DNA of 9,326 nucleotides from Aliarcobacter sp. GTDB taxonomy: Bacteria > Campylobacterota > Campylobacteria > Campylobacterales > Arcobacteraceae. The stretch lies in NCBI GenBank assembly GCA_023268955.1, contig JALRJW010000084.1, positions 1 to 9,326 of the forward strand, written 5' to 3'. Position numbers and translations under genes: made by a program. The notes below the pieces were generated by a model. It saw only the letters and a program-made list of their open reading frames with translations. It was not told the DNA's origin and searched no databases. Positions 1 to 7,323 of this stretch are shown here, one piece after another. Every line of letters begins with the position of its first letter. Position 1 is the first letter of the stretch.

Positions 1-1
1 G

Positions 2-127
2 TTAATAGAAAATAAAGCACAATTAGTAGAAAATGCAAGTGCAGATGTGTTCATGTATTTAGATAAAATTTTAGAAGAAAAAACAGAAACTATAATGAAA
101 GAAGCAGCAAAAGATCTGTTTCATTAA
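2..127 (+). CDS. C-terminal end of an unidentified protein (partial, 5' end outside window)
   Basis: An open frame enters from the left edge and gives 41 residues ending in AAKDLFH and a TAA stop, followed in frame two bases later by more A/T-rich sequence. The fragment is rich in Glu, Lys, Ala and Leu and would form an amphipathic helix (around VFMYLDKILEEKTETIMKEA). I see no motif and do not recognise the family. It ends 15 bases before the receiver gene on the same strand, so it probably belongs to the same transcription unit. That would make it a candidate partner of the signalling genes, but this is inference from position only. Confidence 0.6.
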   Translation, partial: LIENKAQLVENASADVFMYLDKILEEKTETIMKEAAKDLFH

Positions 128-142
128 TAATTTGGAGAAAAA

Positions 143-514
143 ATGAGTAAATATTCTATAGCAATTATCGACGATGAAGTTGAAATTTTAAATGTTTTAG
201 ATAGATTTTTAAGTAGAAATGGAGAGTATACAGTTACAACTTATTCTAATCCTATTCATGCCTTAGAAAGTGTTATTGCAGGTAAATTTGATATTGTTTT
301 ATTAGATATTATGATGCCTCAGATGAATGGTTTAGAGTTTTTAGAAAGAGTTATAAATCAAAATGAAAATCAAAAAATTATTATGATGACAGCATATTCA
401 ACTCTAGATAAAGTTTTAAAGTCACATAAAAAAGGTGCCACTGATTTTGTTATGAAACCTTTTGAATCTCTTCAATACCTTGGAAATGAAATTCAAAGAG
501 TGCTAGAACAATAA
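143..514 (+). CDS. Stand-alone response regulator receiver domain (CheY-like)
   Basis: The 123-residue product is a single receiver (REC) domain with nothing after it. Visible landmarks are the acidic pair D10-D11 (AIIDDE), the phosphoacceptor D55 in LLDIMMPQMNG, the switch threonine T83 in MMTAY, and K105 in MKPF, so all catalytic residues are present. There is no DNA-binding, enzymatic or HPT output domain. It must act through protein contacts, as a CheY/Spo0F-type shuttle or by feeding back on the kinases. The ATG follows a good GGAG ribosome site (134-137). The gene precedes two membrane sensor kinases on the same strand, with 7 bases before the next start, so it is the likely phosphorylation target of the complete kinase. 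The partner assignment is inferred from adjacency. Confidence 0.93.
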   Translation: MSKYSIAIIDDEVEILNVLDRFLSRNGEYTVTTYSNPIHALESVIAGKFDIVLLDIMMPQMNGLEFLERVINQNENQKIIMMTAYSTLDKVLKSHKKGATDFVMKPFESLQYLGNEIQRVLEQ

Positions 515-521
515 AATTACT

Positions 522-2348
522 ATGAGAAAATTTTTACCAAAATCCTATTATTGGTTTTTTTTTGCGGTAATTTTAACGGCTACTATTTTAGCATTAGAAA
601 TAATTAAAAATAACTATATAAAATATTCTGAAATTGATTTTAGAAATAAATTTGAAAATAGATATAATGAAAAAATACTAGAATATAAAAATTTAGCTTC
701 TTTTATTTTTTTAAATAATATCAAATTCTATAACTCCTTTTTAAATATTGAAAATATTGAATCAAATAGATATTCAGAAGAGTTATTAAAATCTGAATAT
801 ACTTTGGATAAAAGTAACAACTATTTATCTTTTTATTTTAAAGACATCTCAAATAAAAACATAGTAAAAGTAAACTTTAATTTAGAAGATTTCTTAAATA
901 AATTTACTAATGATAATTTTAGTGTAAAAATCAATGTTGAAAAAAAGTTATTAGAAGATATTAAAATTGATTCGAAAAATAATGTAACCTATTTCAAAAG
1001 AAACAATCAAAAATATATTGCAATATATTATGTTACAAATAAAGAAAGATTACTTGTTTATAAAAATATAGATAATTCCTTTATAACAGATATTGGAAAT
1101 AAATTTATTTACATTTATATATTCATATTTTTAGTTTATTTAACATTGATGTTCCTTATTTATAATATAAATGTCAAAAATACTCTAAGTAAAGTATATG
1201 AGCATAAATTCAATGAAATTAGAGACTCTATAAATAAATATATAATTATGTTAAAAATTGATACAAATGGTTTAATTACGGATGTTACTCAATCCTTTTG
1301 TGACTGGAGTTATTACAGTAAAAATGAACTTATTGGAGAAAAATTTACAAAATTAATCCATGATGATGTTTCTGAAAAATTTTATGAGAGAATAAAAATA
1401 CATCTTCTTTCTAATCCTAGTTGGGAAGGTGAATTTAAAAATAAAGATAAATATGGTAATTCTTTATGGTCTAAAGGAGTTATATATCCTTTGTTTGATG
1501 AAGCAAATAATTCTATTGGATATTCTATGATTCTTGTGGATATTTCTGATAATAGACAAATGAAGAAAATAAATACTTTACTAAAAGAAGAGTTATCAAA
1601 TAAGTTAAATGAAATGAAGATAAAAGAAGATGATTTTAAGGATAAAACAAAAGTTCAATTAATGTCTAGAATTTTAGACTCAATTTCTCATCAATGGAAA
1701 GAATCAATTGGAAATATTTCTATTGAACTAACTAAGTTTAGTATAGATTTAATTCAAAAAAATTTACAAGACAAGAATTTATTAAAAATTCATCAAAATA
1801 TTGATAATGAATTAAAAAATTTATCCATTTCATTAAATAGTTATAAATCATTATTTGTGAAAAATAATTTAAATGATAAATATAATGTTTACTCTATTAT
1901 TAAAGACGCGATTTCTTTATGTTCAAATGAAATCACAGAGTACAATATCAAAATAGATTTAAATTCAGAAAAAGAAATTTATTGTTTTGGTATTTCATTA
2001 GAGATTAGACAAATAATTTTAAGTTTTTTAAAATTTAGTATTCAACAAATAAAATTAAGAGAAATTCAAGGAGCTAATATTGATTTTACTGTTATCCAAG
2101 ACAACAATGACGTATTAATTCGATACACAGATAATTCTCAAAACTTTGATGAAAATATTATTCGAGAAGTGTTAGAAGATTCTAACGATGATAGAATAGG
2201 CAAAGATTTAAATATACATTTACATATAGCAAAATTATTAGTTAAAAAAACAGGTTCAAAAATATGGTTTGAAAATGAAGATACTCAAACAATATTTTAT
2301 TTAAAATTAATCTCTCAAGACAGAAGAAAAGTAAAAGATAGATTATGA
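522..2348 (+). CDS. Membrane PAS sensor histidine-kinase-like protein with a degenerate ATPase domain
   Basis: The 608-residue product has a membrane segment at about residues 9-28, an extracytoplasmic sensor region (29-193), a second membrane segment (194-215), a PAS domain (about 235-345), a coiled coil (345-380), a DHp-like helix with candidate phosphoacceptor H390 in ISHQWKES, and a C-terminal region (about 487-600) at the position of the HATPase domain. That last region keeps the overall pattern but has lost key residues. The N box reads RQIILSFLKFSIQQI, with Lys-Phe where Asn-Asn is usual. The G1 box reads TDNSQNF, with the glycines gone. The G2 box reads GKDLNIHL instead of GxGxGL. It therefore probably cannot bind ATP normally and may be phosphorylated in trans or act as a sensor partner. 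No clear ribosome site precedes the ATG, suggesting coupling to the receiver gene. Its stop overlaps the next kinase start (ATGA). The ATPase defect is read by eye. Confidence 0.85.
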   Translation: MRKFLPKSYYWFFFAVILTATILALEIIKNNYIKYSEIDFRNKFENRYNEKILEYKNLASFIFLNNIKFYNSFLNIENIESNRYSEELLKSEYTLDKSNNYLSFYFKDISNKNIVKVNFNLEDFLNKFTNDNFSVKINVEKKLLEDIKIDSKNNVTYFKRNNQKYIAIYYVTNKERLLVYKNIDNSFITDIGNKFIYIYIFIFLVYLTLMFLIYNINVKNTLSKVYEHKFNEIRDSINKYIIMLKIDTNGLITDVTQSFCDWSYYSKNELIGEKFTKLIHDDVSEKFYERIKIHLLSNPSWEGEFKNKDKYGNSLWSKGVIYPLFDEANNSIGYSMILVDISDNRQMKKINTLLKEELSNKLNEMKIKEDDFKDKTKVQLMSRILDSISHQWKESIGNISIELTKFSIDLIQKNLQDKNLLKIHQNIDNELKNLSISLNSYKSLFVKNNLNDKYNVYSIIKDAISLCSNEITEYNIKIDLNSEKEIYCFGISLEIRQIILSFLKFSIQQIKLREIQGANIDFTVIQDNNDVLIRYTDNSQNFDENIIREVLEDSNDDRIGKDLNIHLHIAKLLVKKTGSKIWFENEDTQTIFYLKLISQDRRKVKDRL

Positions 2349-4780
2349 AAATCAATTTTTATTTAAGATTATTTTTTACCTTCTTATTATTTGCTATATC
2401 GATAACAGCAATAAGTTTTTATTTTAATAATAAATACATAATATTATCAAAAATAGATAATGATAGAAAGATATTATTCTCTCAAATTAGTTATAAGTCA
2501 GAGTTGATAAATCAATCTTTGGATCATATGAAACATAGTATTAAATATTTACTAGAAAATAAAAAATTAGCTGATTTATCAAAAAATGACTTTGAAGATC
2601 AGTATATATTGGATGTTAAATATTTTAATATAAAAAATGACCTTGAAAAATTAAAAACAAGAGATTATTTCATAAAACTACATGAGTATAAAATAAATGA
2701 TAATATATATTATGAACTATTTAGTAATAAATATTTATATGTAATCTATAAAGATAAAAAAGGTTTATTAGAAATAAAGTATGATGTTAGTGCGTTATTT
2801 AAAACAGATAAATATGTTTTAGGTATTTATAATATATTTGATAAAAATGGATTATATCTTTTTGATATAGGTCATAATATCGATATTGATAGCTTTAATA
2901 AAAGAACTAAATTAAAAGATATTATAGGCAACATATCAGAACATATTTTAAAATTTGATAGTTATGCATCTAGTAAAATTATTTCTAAAAAAATAATCAT
3001 TGCAAATAAGTTTGAATTTTTAGTATTATCATTAACTAATGAAAATATTTATTATGACTATTATAAAATGAATTATGATAAAGATATCATTTTTTTAGCA
3101 TTCATTATACTTTTAATATCTTTTGTTTTATCAATTATATTTTCAAACCCTGCAAGTTCTTTATACAAAAAAATTACAAATATGAATGATGAATTAAGTA
3201 ATCTAAATCAAAAAAATGAGATAAAACTTAGTGAAAGTTTAAATATTATTAATGAAAATATTTTGATGTTAAAAACCAATTTAAATGATGAAATTACAGA
3301 TGTTAGTAATGCAATATGTGAATTTACTAAATATACAAAAAATGAGTTAATTGGACAAAATAATCTTAAATTTTTAGATCCTAAATTTGTTGATGAAGAA
3401 CTAGATGATATTTGGAGAAAAATAAGAAAAAGTGAGCTTAAAACTTTTAATTTAAAAGGTATCAATAAAGATGGTGATTCATTTTGGCTTAAAACCTATG
3501 TGGAGCCGATATTTAATGATTTTGAAGAGATTGAAGGTTATAGTTATATTTTTGATAACATAACTGAAAAAATTAAACTTGAAGAGTTGTATAAGAATTT
3601 AGAGTCAAAACTTTTTCAATATAATTTTATATTCAATCAAGTGCATAGTGGTATAGCCATTTTGAATTTAGATGGAAGTTTTATAAAAATTAATGAAGAG
3701 TTTTCTTCTTTATTTGAATATACAGAAAAACAGATATTAAGTGATCTGAATTTTACAAATTTAGTTGATGAAGATGAAAAAAAGATTCAACTATTATTGA
3801 AACAGATGAAAGACATCAGAAGTATTCCTAGTATTGAAAAAATATTCTTAGATTCTTTTGGTAATAAGATTCATTTAGAGATGAATTTAACTATTCTACC
3901 TGATAATAAATCCCTTGTATTAATTGTAAATTCATTAAAAGACAAAAGAAAACAGCAAGAAATCAATCAAATATTAGAAAATAAAATAAAAGAAGAAGTT
4001 GAAAAAAGTAGGCAAAAAGATGAAATCCATAAGTTAGAACAAATCAAAAATGCGAAACTAACTTCAATTGGTTCATTAGCAGCTGGAATTACCCATGAAA
4101 TCAATACTCCATTAACTTATATCAAAGGAAGTTTCGAACTTATGGGTTACGATATTGAAGACTTACCTGATAGTGAAATAAAAACAAGAATGCTTGAGGA
4201 TAAAGTTAAAATTGAAGATGGTTTGAATAGAATTGCAAATATAGTTGAATCTATGAGAGAGATTTCTCAGAAATCTAATGAGACAAAAGAAGTAACAAAT
4301 ATCTATTCAACTTTAATTACAGTTTTAACAATGGCCTATAATAGGTCAAAACAAGTGGCTCCTATATATGTTAAAGATGAGCTTTTTCAAATAGGGGATC
4401 TTAATAAAAATAAGTATGAATATTTTTCAAAAGTTCAAAAACAAAGGATTGAACAAGTTTGGATTATTATTATAAATAATGCCCTTGATGAGTTAGTAAA
4501 AATTGATGGCTATGAAAATAGAAGTTTACATATTGAGATTTTCAATGAAAATGATGAAGTTGTAGTTAAATTTGCTGATAATGCAGGGGGAATTCCTAAA
4601 GATATTCTTCCAAATATTTTTGACCCATTTATGTCTACAAAAGAGCATGGAGGAATGGGTGTTGGCTTAAATGTTGCAAAGAATATTGTAGATTACCAAG
4701 AGGGAAGTATAAAAGCATTTAATAGATTAAATGGTGCTGTTTTTGAGGTTCGACTAAAAATGCATAAAGAAGAGGAATAA
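2345..4780 (+). CDS. Membrane sensor histidine kinase with two PAS domains, complete catalytic core
   Basis: The 811-residue product has membrane segments at about 7-27 and 247-267 flanking a ~220-residue extracytoplasmic sensor. PAS domain 1 (about 300-413) and PAS domain 2 (about 424-535) follow, then a charged coiled coil (535-570), a DHp domain with phosphoacceptor H584 in GITHEINTPL, and a full HATPase domain. The ATPase boxes are intact: N711-N712 in INNALDEL, G1 DNAGGI (745-750), F box FDPF (759-762) and G2 GGMGVGL (769-775). It should autophosphorylate and pass phosphate to a receiver, most simply the single-domain regulator two genes upstream. PAS 1 closely resembles the PAS of the preceding protein: both carry ITDV, then a Cys five or six residues on, then KNELIG. 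The start overlaps the previous stop, so translation is probably coupled. The signal sensed is unknown. Confidence 0.93.
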   Translation: MKINFYLRLFFTFLLFAISITAISFYFNNKYIILSKIDNDRKILFSQISYKSELINQSLDHMKHSIKYLLENKKLADLSKNDFEDQYILDVKYFNIKNDLEKLKTRDYFIKLHEYKINDNIYYELFSNKYLYVIYKDKKGLLEIKYDVSALFKTDKYVLGIYNIFDKNGLYLFDIGHNIDIDSFNKRTKLKDIIGNISEHILKFDSYASSKIISKKIIIANKFEFLVLSLTNENIYYDYYKMNYDKDIIFLAFIILLISFVLSIIFSNPASSLYKKITNMNDELSNLNQKNEIKLSESLNIINENILMLKTNLNDEITDVSNAICEFTKYTKNELIGQNNLKFLDPKFVDEELDDIWRKIRKSELKTFNLKGINKDGDSFWLKTYVEPIFNDFEEIEGYSYIFDNITEKIKLEELYKNLESKLFQYNFIFNQVHSGIAILNLDGSFIKINEEFSSLFEYTEKQILSDLNFTNLVDEDEKKIQLLLKQMKDIRSIPSIEKIFLDSFGNKIHLEMNLTILPDNKSLVLIVNSLKDKRKQQEINQILENKIKEEVEKSRQKDEIHKLEQIKNAKLTSIGSLAAGITHEINTPLTYIKGSFELMGYDIEDLPDSEIKTRMLEDKVKIEDGLNRIANIVESMREISQKSNETKEVTNIYSTLITVLTMAYNRSKQVAPIYVKDELFQIGDLNKNKYEYFSKVQKQRIEQVWIIIINNALDELVKIDGYENRSLHIEIFNENDEVVVKFADNAGGIPKDILPNIFDPFMSTKEHGGMGVGLNVAKNIVDYQEGSIKAFNRLNGAVFEVRLKMHKEEE

Positions 4781-4781
4781 A

Positions 4782-5609
4782 TTGAGAATAGCTTTTATAG
4801 GTGATATTGTTGGACGACCAGGAAGAAAAATAATAAAAGAAAATCTTCCAAAATTAAAAGAACAATTTGAAATAGATTTTGTAATCGCTAATGGTGAAAA
4901 TGCAAGCCATGGTTTTGGATTAACAATAAAAAACTGTGATGAACTTTTAAAGTGTGGTATTGATTGTATTACAGGTGGAAATCATACATTTGATAAGAAA
5001 AAAGATATGTATGTGTTGCTTGACACTAAACCTGTTTTAAGACCTGATAATTATCCAGATGGTGTAATTGGCAGTGGACTAAGAGTATTTGACGTAAAAC
5101 AAAAAGATGAAAGTGTTGAAAAACTTGCTGTTTTAAATCTAATGGGGCAGTTTGGAATGCCAACATGTGAAAATCCTTTTAATTGGGGAACAAAAGCTAT
5201 TGAAAATCTACAAAACGATGGGATTAAAAATATTTTTGTGGATTTCCATGCTGAAGCAACAAGTGAAAAAAGAACAGCATTTATGATGTTTAAAGAAAAA
5301 ATCAGCGGTTTTTGTGGAACACATACTCATGTAGGAACAGATGATTTGCAAATAGTTGATGGTTGTGCTTATTTAACTGACATTGGTTTAACGGGATGCA
5401 GAGACAATGTTATAGGAATTGATAAAAAAATTCCTATAGAAAAGGCAGTAACTGGAATAGGTGGCCACTTTGAAGTTCCAAATGCGTGTAAAGCAATTTT
5501 ACAAATCATGGTTATTGATATTGAAGATGGAAAAGCCACAAATAGTTTTAAAATAAAAAAATTATGCGATAGAGCTGATTTAGTTATAACTGAAGCTTGG
5601 AATGACTGA
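4782..5609 (+). CDS. ymdB: YmdB-type metallophosphoesterase (TIGR00282 family)
   Basis: The 275-residue product has the usual length for this family, whose Bacillus subtilis member YmdB hydrolyses 2',3'-cyclic nucleotides and influences the choice between motility and biofilm. It is unrelated to the E. coli macrodomain protein of the same name. Metal ligands expected for the fold are visible: D8 (GDIVGRPGR), E39-N40 (ANGENASHG), N67-H68 (GGNHTFD), H156 (DFHAEATSEK), and H181 and H183 (GTHTHVGTDD). The start is TTG, one base after the kinase stop, with AGAGGAA (4771-4777) as ribosome site. This start gives the canonical MRIAFIGDIVG beginning. No signal peptide is seen, so it is cytoplasmic. 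Its direct coupling to a sensor operon is noteworthy, but no functional link is shown. Confidence 0.92.
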   Translation: MRIAFIGDIVGRPGRKIIKENLPKLKEQFEIDFVIANGENASHGFGLTIKNCDELLKCGIDCITGGNHTFDKKKDMYVLLDTKPVLRPDNYPDGVIGSGLRVFDVKQKDESVEKLAVLNLMGQFGMPTCENPFNWGTKAIENLQNDGIKNIFVDFHAEATSEKRTAFMMFKEKISGFCGTHTHVGTDDLQIVDGCAYLTDIGLTGCRDNVIGIDKKIPIEKAVTGIGGHFEVPNACKAILQIMVIDIEDGKATNSFKIKKLCDRADLVITEAWND

Positions 5610-6243
5610 AATATCAAACTCTTATGAACTTTTGGTTTTTCTAAAAAATCAAAATCTAATTGATGAAAATCTCGAAAATTGGTGGCCTAATGACAATCAA
5701 TTTGAGATTTTTTTAGGTGCAATTTTAACTCAAAATACAAAATGGATAAATGTAGAAAAATCTTTAGAAAATTTACGAAATTTAAATATAAATTCCCTTG
5801 AAGATATCATAGCTTTAGATATTGATATTTTTATAAATGCAATTGCCCCTAGCGGTTTTAAAAATCAGAAATCAAAAAGAATTAAACAAATAGCTAAAAA
5901 TATTTTAGAATATTTTGGAAGTTTTGATAACTTTTGCGAAAATGTTTCAAGGGAATGGTTACTGTTACAAAAAGGAATAGGACCTGAAACTGCAGATGCT
6001 ATTCTTTGTTATGCTTGCATGCAAGATTATATGGTTGTTGATTCTTATACAAATAGACTTTTAAAATCTTTTGGTTATGAATTTGAATCATATGAGGATA
6101 TACAGACATGGCTGGTATACGGAATTAATGAAAATTACGATAAAATAATTACACTTTATGGCTATGAAATATCGTTAAATCAACTTTACAGCAGACTTCA
6201 TGGCAAAATTGTTGAGTATATGAAACAAAAACCAAGGGCTTAA
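5602..6243 (+). CDS. magIII: HhH-GPD DNA glycosylase, MagIII-like 3-methyladenine DNA glycosylase
   Basis: The 213-residue protein belongs to the endonuclease III superfamily, which removes damaged bases for base-excision repair. Seen are the N-terminal helical part with GAILTQNTKW (39-48), the helix-hairpin-helix around LLQKGIGPETADAI (121-134), and the catalytic aspartate D147 in VVDSYTNRL. The C-terminal four-cysteine iron-sulfur loop of classical Nth/MutY is absent: the protein ends at YMKQKPRA with only Cys112, Cys136 and Cys139. Together with the length (about that of Helicobacter pylori MagIII) this points to the cluster-lacking 3-methyladenine glycosylases typical of Campylobacterota. 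The ATG lies inside the end of the upstream gene (8-base overlap), so translation is probably coupled. An alternative reading is a generic endonuclease III-like glycosylase of other specificity. Confidence 0.8.
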   Translation: MTEISNSYELLVFLKNQNLIDENLENWWPNDNQFEIFLGAILTQNTKWINVEKSLENLRNLNINSLEDIIALDIDIFINAIAPSGFKNQKSKRIKQIAKNILEYFGSFDNFCENVSREWLLLQKGIGPETADAILCYACMQDYMVVDSYTNRLLKSFGYEFESYEDIQTWLVYGINENYDKIITLYGYEISLNQLYSRLHGKIVEYMKQKPRA

Positions 6244-6246
6244 TAT

Positions 6247-7038
6247 ATGATTATAATTCCTCAAACTAAAGGTGGTGTTGGTAAATCCACTGTTGCAATG
6301 CAAGTTATTGCACCATATTTGTATAAAAAACATGGTAAAAAAATCACTTACATTGAAATTGATGATGAAAACAATGATTCACAATCATTTACAAGAACTG
6401 AAATTGTTAATAAAAAAATGCTTGGAACTAATAGGTTAACTGAACTTGATGAGTTAATCTTAATGGATGATAATCACGAAGTTATAGTTGATGTTGGTGG
6501 AAATAAAACTTCAACATTGGTTCTAGAAGAGATTAAAAAAGTTGGTTCATTTGGAAATGTAAAGTGGATTATTCCTTTAGGTGATGGTGAACTTGATGGT
6601 AAAAATGCAATTGCAACTATGAAAAAAATCAAAAAAATTGAAGCGAATTCTCAAGATAATATGCTTTTTGCTTTAAATAGAGCAATTTCAATGGAACCTG
6701 AATATATTGAAGAGCAGTTTATAAACTTTTTTGGTCATAAATATTTAGAATCAAATTCTGTAATTTGTGATTTTGTAAAAGATCCTAAGTTCTTTCCTGT
6801 AAAAAATGACAAAGTAATCACTATGAGTAGATACTTAGGAAGTACTGTTTGGGAAATGGCTTATAATAACACTGATTTTGCAGCTAAAGCTATGCAAGCA
6901 AAAGAATTAGGTGATATTGATAGTGCTAGAAAATACTTATTTTTTAGAAGAATTCAAACAGAAGCAAAAGATTATGTTTTAAATGTATTAAACAAGATTT
7001 TCTGCGATTTAGATAAATGGATTGAAATTAAAAAATGA
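6247..7038 (+). CDS. ParA/MinD-like deviant Walker A ATPase
   Basis: The 263-residue product begins directly with a deviant Walker A motif, QTKGGVGKST (residues 6-15, signature lysine K8 and catalytic K13). An A'-type acidic segment YIEIDDENND follows (35-44), then a Walker B-like VIVDVGG (D82) and FALNRA (141-146), matching the Asn-Arg nucleotide-contacting position of the superfamily. There is no N-terminal helix-turn-helix and no C-terminal MinD-type amphipathic targeting helix that I can make out. No parB gene or parS-like repeat lies nearby, so this is an orphan ATPase rather than the chromosome-segregation ParA. Its stop overlaps the start of a small membrane protein (ATGA), which suggests they work together, perhaps by positioning the ATPase at the membrane. 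That role is inferred. An AAGGG stretch (6235-6239) could serve as ribosome site. Confidence 0.85.
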   Translation: MIIIPQTKGGVGKSTVAMQVIAPYLYKKHGKKITYIEIDDENNDSQSFTRTEIVNKKMLGTNRLTELDELILMDDNHEVIVDVGGNKTSTLVLEEIKKVGSFGNVKWIIPLGDGELDGKNAIATMKKIKKIEANSQDNMLFALNRAISMEPEYIEEQFINFFGHKYLESNSVICDFVKDPKFFPVKNDKVITMSRYLGSTVWEMAYNNTDFAAKAMQAKELGDIDSARKYLFFRRIQTEAKDYVLNVLNKIFCDLDKWIEIKK

Positions 7039-7283
7039 GTGATATGAGCTTTAAACAAGCAAAAGAGCTTGTTGAAAAGATGGAATTTTCAGAAATAGCT
7101 ATAAAAAAAGCAGTAAAAAATCTTGAAACTTCTGCTAATAATTTTGAAAAAACTTTACAAGCTCAAGAAGAGATAGTATCAAGAATTCCAAGGTCAGACA
7201 AAAAACTTTCAATTATGTTTTTTGTCGTAGCTTTAAATGTTGGATTTTTGATAGGTTTATTATTTGGGAAATTTGTATTATAA
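7035..7283 (+). CDS. Small membrane-anchored protein with coiled coil, partner of the ParA-like ATPase
   Basis: The 82-residue product is unrecognised by family. Residues 5-50 are highly charged and helical, probably a coiled coil. Residues 58-80 form one strongly hydrophobic membrane segment (MFFVVALNVGFLIGLLFG), leaving almost nothing after it. The order suggests a tail-anchored protein with its N-terminal helix in the cytoplasm. The start codon overlaps the ATPase stop (ATGA), so the pair is likely translated in fixed ratio. Chromosomal genes with this coupling suggest a membrane receptor or regulator for the ATPase, but that is a hypothesis. An antisense frame overlaps it and lacks any protein-like features. 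Confidence 0.75.
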   Translation: MSDMSFKQAKELVEKMEFSEIAIKKAVKNLETSANNFEKTLQAQEEIVSRIPRSDKKLSIMFFVVALNVGFLIGLLFGKFVL

Positions 7284-7323
7284 ATTTTAAATAAAATAGA
7301 ATATTTTTTAGGGGAAAAGTTAA

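Noticed and set aside
3208..3465. An 85-residue open frame on the minus strand inside the second kinase
   Set aside because: It lies opposite a clear PAS-coding region, consists mostly of Ser, Phe, Leu and Ile typical of the reverse of A/T-rich coding DNA, and has no recognisable domain.
5369..5617. An 82-residue minus-strand frame over the end of the phosphoesterase gene
   Set aside because: It is a shadow of a well-supported gene, has a Ser/Phe-rich composition, and has no family resemblance.
7297..7302. TAGAAT as a possible -10 box for ubiE
   Set aside because: It is plausible in position (about 25 bases before the start) but there is no -35 and the region is nearly all A/T, so such matches are expected by chance.
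7293..7307. Inverted repeat AAAATA-GAA-TATTTT between the small membrane gene and ubiE, considered as a terminator
   Set aside because: The stem is only A-T pairs with a three-base loop, too weak for an intrinsic terminator.
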